Shown here: in pieces, positions 14,401 through 28,590 of the stretch | How the letters are laid out: each line of letters starts with the position of its first letter | Position numbering within the stretch: the stretch's first letter is position 1 | Source: Vanilla planifolia | Taxonomy: Eukaryota; Streptophyta; Magnoliopsida; Asparagales; Orchidaceae | Direction of reading: 5' to 3' | Length of the DNA stretch: 64,000 nucleotides | NCBI GenBank assembly: GCA_023846275.1 | Contig: CM043874.1 | Span: 32,343,130-32,407,129 of the forward strand | The notes under the pieces: generated by a model | What the model saw: only the letters and a program-made list of their open reading frames with translations | Database searches by the model: none | What the model was told of the DNA's origin: nothing | Made by a program: the position numbers and the translations under genes

Positions 14401-17400
14401 TCAAATTAGGTAGTAGTTGAAATATCTAAAATAATTCCTCAAAAAATATATTTGTTTATAATATATCATTTAATATTTAATTAGATAGAACACTTGGAGA
14501 CTTGTCCAATGACATTTATTTCCTCTCGAAAGAACCTCATTTCGATTTACTAAGAATTATTGAAGTAAATAAGCACCAATAATATTAAATTACAATTTTT
14601 ATATTAAATATATTTGTTTCACTATTTGGAGCTTCTTTGGAATTACGTTTAATTACCATAGTAAATTAGCATCAATAAAAACAATTATCATTTTAAATAT
14701 TAAAATAATAAATATGAAAGATGAAATGTGTTAAATTGAATTAATGTAATATGAGCATTTGAAAGAGATGTAAAAGTCACATAAGAGTAGATTTAGTATT
14801 AAATATTAATAAAATAAAATCAAAGTAAAATATTTAAAGAAATGAGATAAACTAAAAAAAGTTTGCTTTTTTTCATATTAAGGAGATTGATTGTAACATT
14901 TGTTATCATCAAAGCAGGTATGCACTAAAATGTCTCAAAAATCATTCCAAAATAATAGAAAAAATACAAAAATTATGAAAAGAGTTATCTTTTTGAATTA
15001 CCCTTCAATACAAGTTCTATAATGATCGTTACATCTTGGACAAAGTTTTTTGTAATAAATATGAATTACATAAAAAAGTAAATAAAGTAAAAATAAAGTA
15101 TTATTTTAATAATAGGAAAAATATATTTCAATTTTCAAATAAGATAAAATTAAAAAATTTATTATAACCAAATTAAAAAAAAAATTAGAAAATGAGCTAA
15201 TTGTTTAGAAAGTTCCACTCCGAGATACTAATGAGATTGATAGTAACACCCTTAATCGTTAAATAAGTTACAATTCAAATTATCTGATAAAGTATGTTAA
15301 AACAAAATAAAATAAAAATTCTAAAAATAAAAATTTTAAAACTTAATTGGATAAGATCATAAAAATGAATTTAATGGCTTTTTTGTCTCAATTGAACAAC
15401 ATTTGGAATTACTTTTAATTACCAAAGTAAATAAAAGCAAAATAATAATAAATAAATATTTCGTAATATTTAGCAAATAAATACTAAAGTTGAAAAAAGA
15501 TAAATGATATAAATATAATATAAGAAATTGGAAGTCATGTAATGGTCCCACAAGTGGGGAGTAAGATTTATATACTAATATATGAAATAAACACAAAAGC
15601 TTTGCAAAAATGATACAAATTTTAAGGGAAAATTACAATCCAATTACTAAAGAGATTGATAATAACATTCTTAATCATAGAATCATCTATGAATATAAAA
15701 CAAAATATGTAAAAATATAAAAATAATATTTAATTATATAAAACTCAGCCAAATATTTTTAACCATATTTGCTTAATGTTGATCAAACCTCATTTCAAAT
15801 TATTATGAAGTAAATAAATAAGGATAAATTATAAAAAAATTTTAAATTAATAATATGTAAATATACTTTAAATCTTAAATTAGATAAATTGAAGTAATGT
15901 TATTATAACTAACAAAAAAGATGTTAAAATTACACAAGTAGTTAATTAGAGTTCTATTATAATATAACAAATCAATGAAAAGAACTTGAAGAAATTAAAT
16001 ATTTTGTAAAGGAAATTTTTAGTCCAAGATATAAGATAGATTGAGTGTGACACCTTAAAATGTCAAAGCTTATAAAAATTGAAATTCCTTGTAAAGTATT
16101 TGAAAATCATAAAAATAATATCTTAAAATAAAATATTTTAAATTTTATTAGATGAAGACCATCAAGGTTAGTCTAATGACATTTTTTCGTTTCAATTAGA
16201 CCTGATATAGAATTACAATTAATTAAAATAATTAAATAAGCACAAATAACAATAACTTAATTTTCTTATTTTAACTAAATATTTAATAATGATAAAATGA
16301 GATAGAAATGAAAATTTAATGTAACCAAACTAAAGTGATGTTATGATCACACAACAAGACAATTAGTGTTAGAAAGTAACATACCCAAATCATTAGAAAA
16401 AAAATTAAATAAATGAAATAATGTTTGTGAAAATATTGCATTCAATGATACTAAGGAGTTCAAGTGTAACATTCCTTATTGCTACATCATATAGGAACAA
16501 AAAATATGTAAACTTTCTTGAAACTAAAATATTAAAAAAATATAAAAAGTGATATTTACTTTGATAGAGCTTGGAAGGACTAGTACAATGACATTTGCAT
16601 CGTCTTAATCAGATCTTATTTTGAACTACTATAAACTATGAAAATGAATTTTCATAAGTAAAAATAAAATTATTATTTTAATATTATCTAAAGATATATT
16701 AAAACTAGAATGAGAAAATTTTAAACAAAATAATATAACAAAATAAAAACATGCAAAGGACACAAGAGGGAATATTTAGAGTCAAAAAGTAATATTAAAA
16801 ATTAAAGCAAAACATTTGAATAAATGAGATAAATTATAAGGGAATGTTATATTCCAAGATACAAAGAAGAACAAGTGTATCTTTGATCATCGAAATTTGT
16901 ATGAGTCAAAATTTCTCATAAACATGCCTAAACTATAGATAATAAAATATTTTAAAATATAAAATTCAAAATTTAATTAGATAGAGCTCACAAAGATGAT
17001 TCCAATGGTTTTACTTTGTGTCGATCTAATAATGTGTATATTTAATCTGAATTATCAAAGCATACAACAATAAAAAAATAATACATTATTATTTTAAAAT
17101 TAAATAAATATATAACAAAGCCAAAATGTGATAAATGAAACTAATATAGTAAACACAAATCAAAGAAATTTTAAGAACACACATGAGAAGAATTAGAGTT
17201 TCATACTGATATAACCAAATCAAAGTTAAAATATCCATAAATAAAAAAAAATTAATATGAAAATTGAATTCTAAGGTACCAAGGAGATTGAGTATGACGT
17301 CCTCATTTATCAAATTAGGCACAAATTGAATGTCTTATAAAGCATGCAAAAACCCTAGATAAAATATATAAAAAATTAAAAACAAAAATTTCATTAGATA

Positions 17401-20400
17401 GAGCTTATCAAGATTTGTCCAATGATGGCTATTTCATCTTGAAAGGGGCTCATTTTAGATTACCATTAATTACAAGAATAAATAGTCATTAATAATTAAA
17501 AAAATACCATTTTTAATATCAAGTAAATATATATTAATGCTAAAATATTAAATTGAAGCAATATAATATAAGTAAAAGAAACTAATTTATGGGACACATC
17601 AAAAAATTTGGAGATACATATTATTAAAACTAGTCCAAAGTAAGACTTTGAAAAACTTGGGATAAATTGAATGAAAAAGTTGAATTATAAGGTAATAAGA
17701 AATCAAGTGTAACATATTTTATCAAAATAGGTAAAATTCAAATATCTCAAAAATCATGCTAAGGCATTAGGAAAAACTAAAAAAAATATAAACTTAACTA
17801 CTTTTATTAGATATAACACTTCAAGAAAATTCCAAGACATCTCTTACATCTCAAATAGAGCATAATTGGAACTACAATAAATAACAAAGTAAACAAAAAA
17901 GAAAAAATAAATTATAATTTTAATATCCAGTAAATATATATTAATACTTTTATGAGATTAATTAATTTGACATAATATAACCAAATTATAGAACTTTAGA
18001 AGATATGTGACAAAATTTGTGAGAAAGTTACATTCCATGAGACGAAAAAGAATGAGAGTATAATCCTTAAGAATTAAATAAGTTACAATTTAAAACACCT
18101 TATTAAGCATGTCAAACCAAATAAAATAAAAATTTAAAAATTATATATATGAAAACACAATTGGATAGAGCTCATCGAGAAGAGCATAGCAAAAGTTTTT
18201 CCATCTCAATAAAAAATTGTTTAGAATTATTAATAACAAAAAAAGTATGTTAATGTAAATAATAAAAAATAATTATTTTAATATTTAGCAAATATATATT
18301 AAAGTTGAAATGAGATTAACTGAAGCAATTTAATAGAACTAATTCAAAGTGATGAAATGGTTTCACATAAGGAGAATTAGAGTTACCCATAATAAAATCA
18401 AATCAAAGTAAAATATTTGATGAAATGAAATAAGTTGGAAGTTGCATTCCATGTAATAAGGAGATTGTGAATAACAACTTTAATTATCATATTAGGTGGG
18501 AATCAAAATGCCTTATAAATATTGTTGAGATTTTTAATAAAAAATCTATAAAAATATAAAAATGATTATTTAATTAAATAAAACTCATCAAAATATGCTT
18601 AACAACATTTGTACCCTCTTATTTAGACATCATTTTAGATTACTATGAATTATCAAGATAAATATGGAAAAATAATAATAAATTATTATTTTAATATTGT
18701 ATAAATTTATTTTAAAGCATAAAAGGAATAAATTGAAGCTGTGTATTTAAATCAAATCAAAGCATTATGGAGGTCACACAATAAGATATCTCAAATTTTA
18801 TTGTAGTTTAAATAAATCATCGATAACTTTAAATAAGTTATGTAAATTGAAAGGTAAAGTTTCATTCAAAGTTACTAGGTGGATGGAGTGTAATATGTAT
18901 GATCATCAAATTGTGTTCCAATTAATATGCCTCAAAAATTGTGTATTAGTCCTATGAAATAAAATATTTGAAAAAACAAATAAACTTTAAATATATAAAG
19001 ATCATGAATACAAGTCTATTGAAAAATTTTTCATTATGATTTAACCTCATCTAGAATTACTACAAACTAAAAAATTAAATAAACATAAATAATAAGGTTT
19101 TTTTAATTATATTAAGTAAAAATTTATTAAAACAATAATTAAATAAAAAGAATTGTTTCAATATAACAAAATTTAAGAGATGTTAACTCAAACCAAGTGA
19201 GAATAATTGTTACAAAGTAAAAAAACCTAATTAAAGATAACAATTTGAAGAAATGAGACAAAGTTCATGAAAATATTCCTTTTAATGATACTAAAGAGTT
19301 GAAGCATAAAATTCTCGATTATGAAATCATGTATGAATAAAAATAAGACATAAAACGTGAAAATTTCTTAAAAATAAAAATATTTTAAAAAACATATAAA
19401 AAGAATCACAGACATGTCCAACGATGTCTCATTCAACTCGATTGAATCTCATTTAGAATTACAAAGGACTAAGAAAGTAAATCTACACAAGTAAAAATAA
19501 ATTATTATTTTAGTATCAAGTGAATATATATTAAAAAAAGTTAGATAAATTAAAACAATATGATATAACTAAATAAAAAAACATAAATGTCACAAGAGAG
19601 AAGATTTAGAGATACACAGTAATATAACTAGATTAAAAAAAGTTGAATAAATGAGAAACTTTTAGGGAAATATGCATTCTTAGATGCTAAGGGGAACAAG
19701 TGGAAATTTTTAATCATCAAATTTGGTATGGGAGCAAATTTGTCATAAAGGTATTCCCAAACCATAAATAATAAAATTTTTAAAAGTATAAAATTTAAAA
19801 TCTAATTGGACAAAACTAATAGAAGTGAGTCTAATGAGTTTTATTTTCTCTTAGGTAGATCACATTTAGAATTGCTATGAACTACCATAATAATAAGCAC
19901 AAACAATAATAATGCTAAATTGTGATAAATTGAATGAATGCAACACAAATAAATTACAACAATGTTAAGGTCACACAATAGAAGAACTAGAAACACAGAA
20001 TAACACCAAATCAATGCTAAAAATTTGAATAAATAAGAAAACTTTCATGGGAAAGATGGATTCCAAGTTGTTAAGGAGATCAAGTGTAAAAATCTTGATC
20101 ATTAAATCAAGTCTTAATTTCATGTCTCATGAAGTATATTAAAATCATAAAAAATATTTAGAAAATAAAAATAATATTTAGTTGGAATGAACTTATCAAG
20201 ACGAGTCTAATGACAATTGTTTTGTGTCTATTAGTACTCAATTAGAATTATTATTAATTAATGAATTAAATAAGTGTATATAATAAAAGGTTATCATTTT
20301 AATATAAAATAAAAAATTATTGGAGCTAAAATGAGTTAAATTCAAGGAATGTACTACTACAAAAAGAAAGGGATCTAAAGGTCACATTAGTGGAGATTTC

Positions 20401-22498
20401 AAGTTAGATTGTAACATACACAGATCAAATAAAAAAATTTGAAGAAATGAGATAAACTAATAGAAAATTTTTATTTTGAATGCAAAGGAGGTTGCATGTA
20501 ACAGTTTTTATTCTCAAGTCAAGTACAAGTTGAAATATCTTAAAAAGTAAACCAAAACACTAAGAAAATAATAAAAAATATTAAAAAATAAGTATTTTTA
20601 TTTTATATAGCCCTTTGAGAAGAGTTTAATGACAATTATTACCCCTTTATCAAAAATCATAAAATAATAAATTATTGTTTAATATTATATTATTATATAT
20701 TAAATTAGAAAAAATAATAAATTGTAATAGTGTGATATAGCCCAAAAAAGTTCTGTTATGTTCACCTCATAAGAGATTGAATTACATTGAAATATAACTA
20801 CAATATTGTGAAAAGTTTTAAAAAATTAGATAATTTTTTTGGGAATGTTGCATTACAAGATACAAAAGAGATCAAGTATGGCATTCTTGATTATCAAGTT
20901 AATTGTGATCCAAAATCTATTGCAAGCAAGCCAAAACAAAAGAAAAATAACAATACAAAAAGTTCTAGAAATGAATATTTAATTAAATAGTGTTTATCAA
21001 GATGAGTCCAATAATAATTTGTTTACCTCAAACTAATCTCATTTAGAATGAGATAAATTAAAGTTGTTTAATAGAACAAACTTAAAGACTTGTAAGGATC
21101 ACATATTAGAAGATTTAGAGTTACATATTTATATGACAAAGTGACAAAACAATTTGGAAGAATGAGATGAATTATACAGTGAAGTTACATGCCAAGATGC
21201 TAAGGGGATCGAGTATAAAATATCTGATTATTATATGAGGTATAAATTTTAGAGTCTCATAAAACATGAATAAAAAAATAAAACATAAAATTTCTAAAGG
21301 AAATTATAGTGTTAAAGAAATACAACCAAATGTAAATGAATAATTAAAGAAAATGAGATAAATTATAAGAGAATATTATATTTAAATATACTAAAGAGAC
21401 TGAGTCTTATATCATTAATTATCAAAGAATGTTAGAATCAAAATGATTTTTAAGGCTAGCAAAAATTGTTGAAAATAAAATATTTAAATAGAACATAAGA
21501 ATAAATATTCAAATTGGAAGGGCTCCTCAAGCTGAGTTCAATGCTGTTTGCTTCATTTTCATCAGACCTCTTGTCAAATTATAGTGAATAACAAAATTAA
21601 ATAAAAAACAATAATAATTAAATTCTACTTTAATATTAAGTGAATGTATGTTAAAGATTAAATGACATAAATTGATGTAATATAACATAACCAAATAAAA
21701 TATATGAAAACGATCACACAAGAGGTGAATTAGAATTTCATAATAAAATAATCGAATAAAAACAAGATAATTGAAAAGATAAGACACATTATGCAAGAAA
21801 ATTTAATTCCAAAATACAAAGCAGATGAAGTGCAATGTCCTCGATCATCAAATTTTGTAGGTACTATAATTCTTACAAAGCATGCTAAAATTAAGGAAAA
21901 TAAAAAAGTTTAAAAACATTAAAGTGAATATTCTATTAAATAAAGTTAATTTAGATTAGTCTAATAATATTTTTTGTCTTAATTAGACCTTGTTTGGAAT
22001 TACTATGGTTTAGCAAAGTAAATAAGCATATATAGCAACTAATTATTTTTTTTAAGTTTTACCAAATATCTGTTAAAGTTGAAATGAGATTAATTGAAGG
22101 AAATAATTACAAAAAAAATCAAAGTGATCTAATTGTGACATGAGAGGATATTTAGAGTTGTAAAATAATTTAGCTAATTGAATAGAAAATATTTTAAAAA
22201 ATGAGATAAATTATATAAGACAGTTGCATTCTAGTATACTATGAAGACTGAGGGCCACATCCTCGATCATTAGACCATGTAGAAATTGATGTCTTCTAAA
22301 ACATAACAAAGCCCAAGAAAAGAAATACTTAGAGTTGGAAAATAGATTATTTTTAGTAACTTAGAGTGATTTGAGATGAGTCCAATGACATTTGTTTCAA
22401 CTTAATCAGAATCTACTTCAAATTATTATGAATTTCTAAAACAAATAAACATAAATAATAAAACATTATTTCCACAATTTTATGTAAATAAATAAGCG

Positions 22499-22518
22499 AT
22501 ATATATATATATATATAT
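22499..22518. repeat. (AT)n microsatellite inside a satellite monomer
   Basis: A 20-base AT run in a forward monomer, just after the position of the AT dyad and before the AAAGTATAAATAAC stretch that replaces the AAAGCTAAAATG box. Confidence 0.9.
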
Positions 22519-25500
22519 GAAAGTATAAATAACTTAAATAAAAACAAGGTAATATAATAGAATTAAAGTAATTTAAATGTCACTTGAAAGAAAAATTTGG
22601 GTTTCATAGTGATGTAATCGAATCAAGCTAAAAATTTTAAGAAATGAGATCAATTATTTTTAAATGTTGTAATAAAACATAGTTAGGAGGTTAAGTGCAA
22701 CATCCTCAATAATCATATCATTTATGAATCAAAATATCTCATAAAATAAGAAAAAATATTAGAAAATAAAATATTTATTATTATAATGATAGATATGGTT
22801 CAAGATAGTGGCTATCATGATGAGTTCCACAACATTTGCTTCATGTCTATCAGAACTTGTTTCAAGTTACTACGAGTTATCAAGAAATATCTAAAATAAA
22901 AATATATAATATTAATTACATTTTATTAATGGTGAAAGAGATAAATTTAAGAAATAGAAATAAAAAAAACTTTTGAAGAAAAGTGATAAATGTTATGGGA
23001 TAGTTGTATTCCAAGATAGTAAAGAGATGAAATGTTATATTTTCATAGTTAATTAAGTAAAGTTTTATTAATGTTAAAAAGTGAAAATTTAAAAAAATTA
23101 AATTAAAAAATACTTTTGGATGGTGATACTAGAAAGATGAAATGTAATATTGTCATAGTTAATTAAGTTACAAATTAAAATACCTTGTAAAATATGCACA
23201 AACACCATGCATAATTAAAAAAATGAGAAATAACTTCGATTGATAAGTGTTTAATGATTTTTGTGTTGTTACAATGAAACCTCATTTGGAATCACAACAA
23301 ATTACAAAACAAAATAAGCATTAGAAATTAATAAAAATATTGATATAGTATTAAGTAAATATATATTAAAGTTGAGATAAGAAAAGTTGAAATAATATAA
23401 TATAATCAAATATATGCAATGCAAAGATCCATAAAGAGGACAACTAGAGTTACATAGTAATATGTCCAAATCAAATCGAGTAAAATGAGTTATCGAGATT
23501 AGTTGTGTATGAACAATGCATTACAAATTATCGATCATCAAATCATGTACAAATAAAAAAATTTCATAGGATATGCTAAATGTGAAGATAATAAAATATT
23601 TAGAAATAAAAAATAAATAATTAGTTTTATATAGCTCATCAAGTCTACTCTTATGACATTTGTTTCTTCATGATCAAATCTCACTTGGAATTTTTAAGAA
23701 TGAAAAAATTTAAAATCAATAAATAATAATAAAGTGTTACCTTAAAAATATTTAAATTGTTATTTATGGTGAAATAAGGTAAATTAAACCAATGAAATAT
23801 AACAAAATCAATGCCCAATAAATATTACACGAGAAAAGATTTAGAGTTATACTATAATATAGCCAAATCAAAGTGATGTAAAGTTACACAAGAGAAGAAC
23901 TAGAGTTTTATAGTAATATAACAAAATCAAAGAGAAATATTTATGAAAATGAGATAAATTTTAAAAGGAATTCATTTGCTGAGACCTTAAAAAGATTGAG
24001 TGCAACATTCTTGATAATCAAAAATGGTACAAATCAATACAACTCTTAAAATCATGTATAAGAATTAAGAAATAAATTATTTAAAAATATAAAATGAATA
24101 TTTAGCTGGAAATATATTTGTTTCTTGTTAATAAAATCTTGAATATTACTAATTGTCAAAGTTGACAAACAAAAAACAATAAGTTATTAGTTTAATATTT
24201 CTTTGACATATTTTGAAGTTGTAAGGATATAAGTTCAAGTAACATAATATAACGAAAACAAAGCAACATATTGGGCACATGAGCGTAGATGTAGAGTTAA
24301 TTAGTAATATGATAAAATGAATGTTAAACTCTTAAATAAATGAGATAAATTACATAGAAAAGTTGCGTTTTATAATAATAATGAGTTTGGGCAGGACATT
24401 CTTAATTATACAAAGTTTTAGATAGAACTCATTAAGACCAGCCCAATGAAGTTTTTTTATCTCAATTGTACCATGTTTAAAATTTCTATAAATATCCTTA
24501 TTAAATAATCATGACATAATCATTTATTATTTTAAAATTAAGTAAATAAATTTTAAAGCTTAGATGAGCTCAATTGAAGAAATCTAATATAACCAATTAA
24601 AATAGATGTAAATGTTACATGAGTGGAGATTTTGAGAAACATTGTAATGTAATCTAATCAAAGTAAAACATTTGGAAAATTAAGATAAATTATACGTAAA
24701 AGTCAAGTTTGATGATATTAAGGAGATTGAGTACAGTATCCTTTATTATCAAATAAAGTATAAATCAAAATATCTTGTGAATCATACCAAACTTAAAGAA
24801 AATAAAATATTTAAAAATAAAAAATGAGTATTTAAATAGATAAAGCTTGTTAAAATGAGTCCAATGAGCCTCAATCATGTCATTTTGCATGAGAGTAATT
24901 TGCTAAAGCAAATAATAAAAAAATAATTAATTAATATCTTAATAATAATTAAATATATATTAAAGTTGAAATGAGATAAGTTGAAGCAATAGATTTTAAC
25001 AAAATAAAAATGATGTAAAGGTCTTATGAGAGAAAAATTAGAGTTTTAATCTAATATGAATAGATCAAAGTAAGAAATTTGAGAAAAATAAGATAATTTT
25101 TATGAGAATGTTTTATTCAAAGGCATTGAGGAGATTGAGCGGCACATAATCAATCATTAAATTATGTATGAATCAAAATATTTAACTTGTTAGAGCTTAT
25201 TCGGTTAAATCAGACAACATTCGTTTATTCATGATCAAACCTCATTTAGAATTTTTGCAAATTATTGAAATAAAAAAGACTAAAAAATAATAATAATTTA
25301 TTATTTTAATGTTAAAAAACTAAAATTTTAAGCTAAATGAGATAAATTGAAGCAATATAATACAAAAAATTAAGAATATGTAAATATTACATTAGAGGAA
25401 ATTTATTGTTAGATAAAAATATAATTAAATTAGAATACAAAATTTGAAGAAAAGAGATAAATTACAAAGGAAAATTATTTTCCAAGATACTAAAAAGATG

Positions 25501-28500
25501 AAGTGTATCATTCTTGATTATCGAAAAAGGTACAAAATGAAATATCTAATAATGCACTAAAAGATTTATAGAAAAAAAAGTTTTTAAATTATTAAAAATA
25601 TATTTAATTAGGTAAAGCTCATTGAGATGAATTCAACATTTTTCAATTCATCTTGACTGGATATTAATTGGAACTATTTTAAAATACTAATGAAATAATA
25701 GTAATAGTAATAGTAATAAATTTTTATTTTATAACAAAATAAATATATAATAAAGCTAAAATCAAATAAATTTATATAATGTAATATTACTTAAATAAAA
25801 TTATGTAAATGCCACACAAGAGGAGAACTATTTTTTCATTGTAAATATAACAAACTCAATAACAAAACCTTGAAGAAATGAGATTTGTCTTAATGAAAGT
25901 TACATTCAAAGATCATGAGGAGATCAAATGTAACATTCTTTACCATCATATCATGTATGATTGAAAATATCTCATAAAGTATGCTAAAATCTTTCAAAAA
26001 GTATTAAAATATAAAATAAATATTTAATTGTATAGAGCTTTGCAAGATAAGTCCAACACTGTTTTTTATCTCCACTTGAACTCGTTTAGAATTATTGCAA
26101 ATTATGAAATTTACTAAGAAAAAATAGTCATGAAATTTTATTTTAATGAAATGAAAATATCTATTAAAGTTGAGTTAAGAAAAACTAAAACAATTTGAAA
26201 TTTCCATATTAAACCAATGCTATGATAACATTGAGGAGAATTAGAGGTACCTTGTAATATATATAAATTAATATAAAACTTCTAAATAATTGAGATAAAT
26301 TATACAAGATAGTTTCACTACAAGTTATTATTGAGATAAAATGTAACATCCTAGATCATAAAATCATGTAGGAATTGATTGCCTTGTAAAATGTGCATAA
26401 GCTTGAGAAATGAAAACACTTAAAAAAAATAAAATTATATTTAATCTAATAAAGATCATTAAGATGAGTCAAATGATGTTTGTCTCATCATGACTCACAC
26501 TAATTAGGAATTAACATAAATTACCAAATCAAATAAGCTCAATTAATAATAAATAATGATTTAAATATTTTAAAAAAATATATTAAAGCTCAGATTAGAT
26601 AAATTTTAAAAATGTAACATGACCAAATTAAATTGATTTAATTATCATATGAAAAGAGATTTAGTGTAATGACATTTATTTCTTCTTAATCACAACTTGT
26701 TTGGAATTACTAAAAATTACCAATTTTATAAATGCATATAACAAAAAATAAGTTTTTAATATCTAATAAATATGTAATAAAGCTAAAAAGTGATAATTTG
26801 AAGAAACATAATATAGCAAATCAGGATGATATAATTGTCACATGAGTGAGGAATTAGAGTTTCATGGAAACATAACCAAATAAAAGAAAAGCATTTGAAG
26901 AAATAAGAAAAACATTGTGAGAATTTTTCATTTCAAGATATTATAGAAATCAAGTGTAATATTCATGATTGTAAAATGATGTATGAATAATTATTTTGTG
27001 AAGAATTTTTAAAACCAAGAAAATTAAAAATTTATAAATGAATATTTAATTAATTGAAGCTAGTTGAGATGAGTATAATGACATTTATGTTATCTTAGTC
27101 ACACATCATTTGGAAGGACTATGAATTAATTCAAAAATAAGAACTAAAACTAAATTTTGATTTAATATTAATTAAAACTATATCAAAGTGAAACAAGATA
27201 AATTAAATGAATGTAATTTAATAAAATCAAATCATTGCAAATGTTTCTTGATATGAAAGCCTAACATATTAATTTAACAATATCAACAAAAAAATTGAAA
27301 ACTAAGATAAATTATATTGTAAAGTTCCATTCCATGATATTAAGAAGATCAAGTAGAATGTCCTCATTCATCATATAATGTGAAAAGTTGAATGACCAGC
27401 AAAGCATAAAGTAATCTCTAAAAAATAAATTATTTATTGACATAAGAAGGAATATTTAAAGCAATAAAGCTTGTTAAGATAGGTCAAACAATGTTTCTTA
27501 CATCTCTATCAAAAATCATTTAGAGATGCTATGAATTACAAAAAAAATAAGCACAAATCAAAGGTAAAATTATAGAGGAAAATTATATTCCATGATAGTA
27601 ACAAGAACAAGTATACTAACTACGACTATCAAATAAGGTAGGAATAAAAATGACTGGTACTATAACCATAGAAAATAAAGTATCCAGAAATATAGAAATG
27701 AATATTTAATTAAATGGAGCTCGTTGAGACAACTCTGCAATATTGTTTCATCTCAATCGAACCTCATTTGTAATTATTATGAATAATAATAGTAAATAAG
27801 CATAAATAAAAATAAATCATTATTTTACTATGAAGCATATATATGTTAAAGATGAAATAATATAAATTGATGTAATATAATATCACTAAACCAAAAAGAT
27901 GTAAAGGTGACATGAGTAGAGATAAGTGCTACATAGTAATATAACCAAATCAAAATAAAAACATTGATAAACTGTGATAAATTTTATGAACAACTTGCTT
28001 TCGAAGATACTAAGGCGATCAAGTATATCATCTTCAATTGTTTATGCAGCGAAACAATTGCCTCAATTGGATCCCATTAAAAATTACTTTGAATTATCAA
28101 ATTAACAAAGAATGAATGGTAATAATAAATTGTTTTGTCAATATTATATATATTAAAGCTTAAATGATACAAATTTAAAATACAATAGTGCTAAATTCTA
28201 AAGATGTAAATTCCATACGATAATAGATTTAGATTTAAATAGTAATATAACCAATTCAACGCTAAATATTTGAACCAAAAAGATGGATTATTTAGAAAAT
28301 TTGCATGTGAAGATAATAAGGAAGATGAGTGTAACGTCATCAATTGTTAAAGAAGCTATGAATTAGAAAATGTCTTAAAACATCTCTAAAATAAATTTTT
28401 AAAAACATAAAAATGAATATTTAATTTGATAGAGCATCTTAAGGACATTTTGATGACATTTGTTTCATCTTGATCAAACCACATTTGGAATTATTATAAA

Positions 28501-28543
28501 TTCACAGATTAAGTATGGATAATAATAAATTAATATTTTAATT

Positions 28544-28546
<3 letters not shown>

Positions 28547-28588
<42 letters not shown>
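28547..28588. repeat. Long (AT)21 microsatellite inside a satellite monomer
   Basis: A pure 42-base AT run, the longest in the window. It is followed directly by CTTAAAGCTAAAATGAGATA, so it is an expansion of the monomer's own TATATATTAAAGC box. Its purity next to heavily mutated neighbours implies it expanded recently compared with the array. Confidence 0.97.
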
Positions 28589-28590
<2 letters not shown>

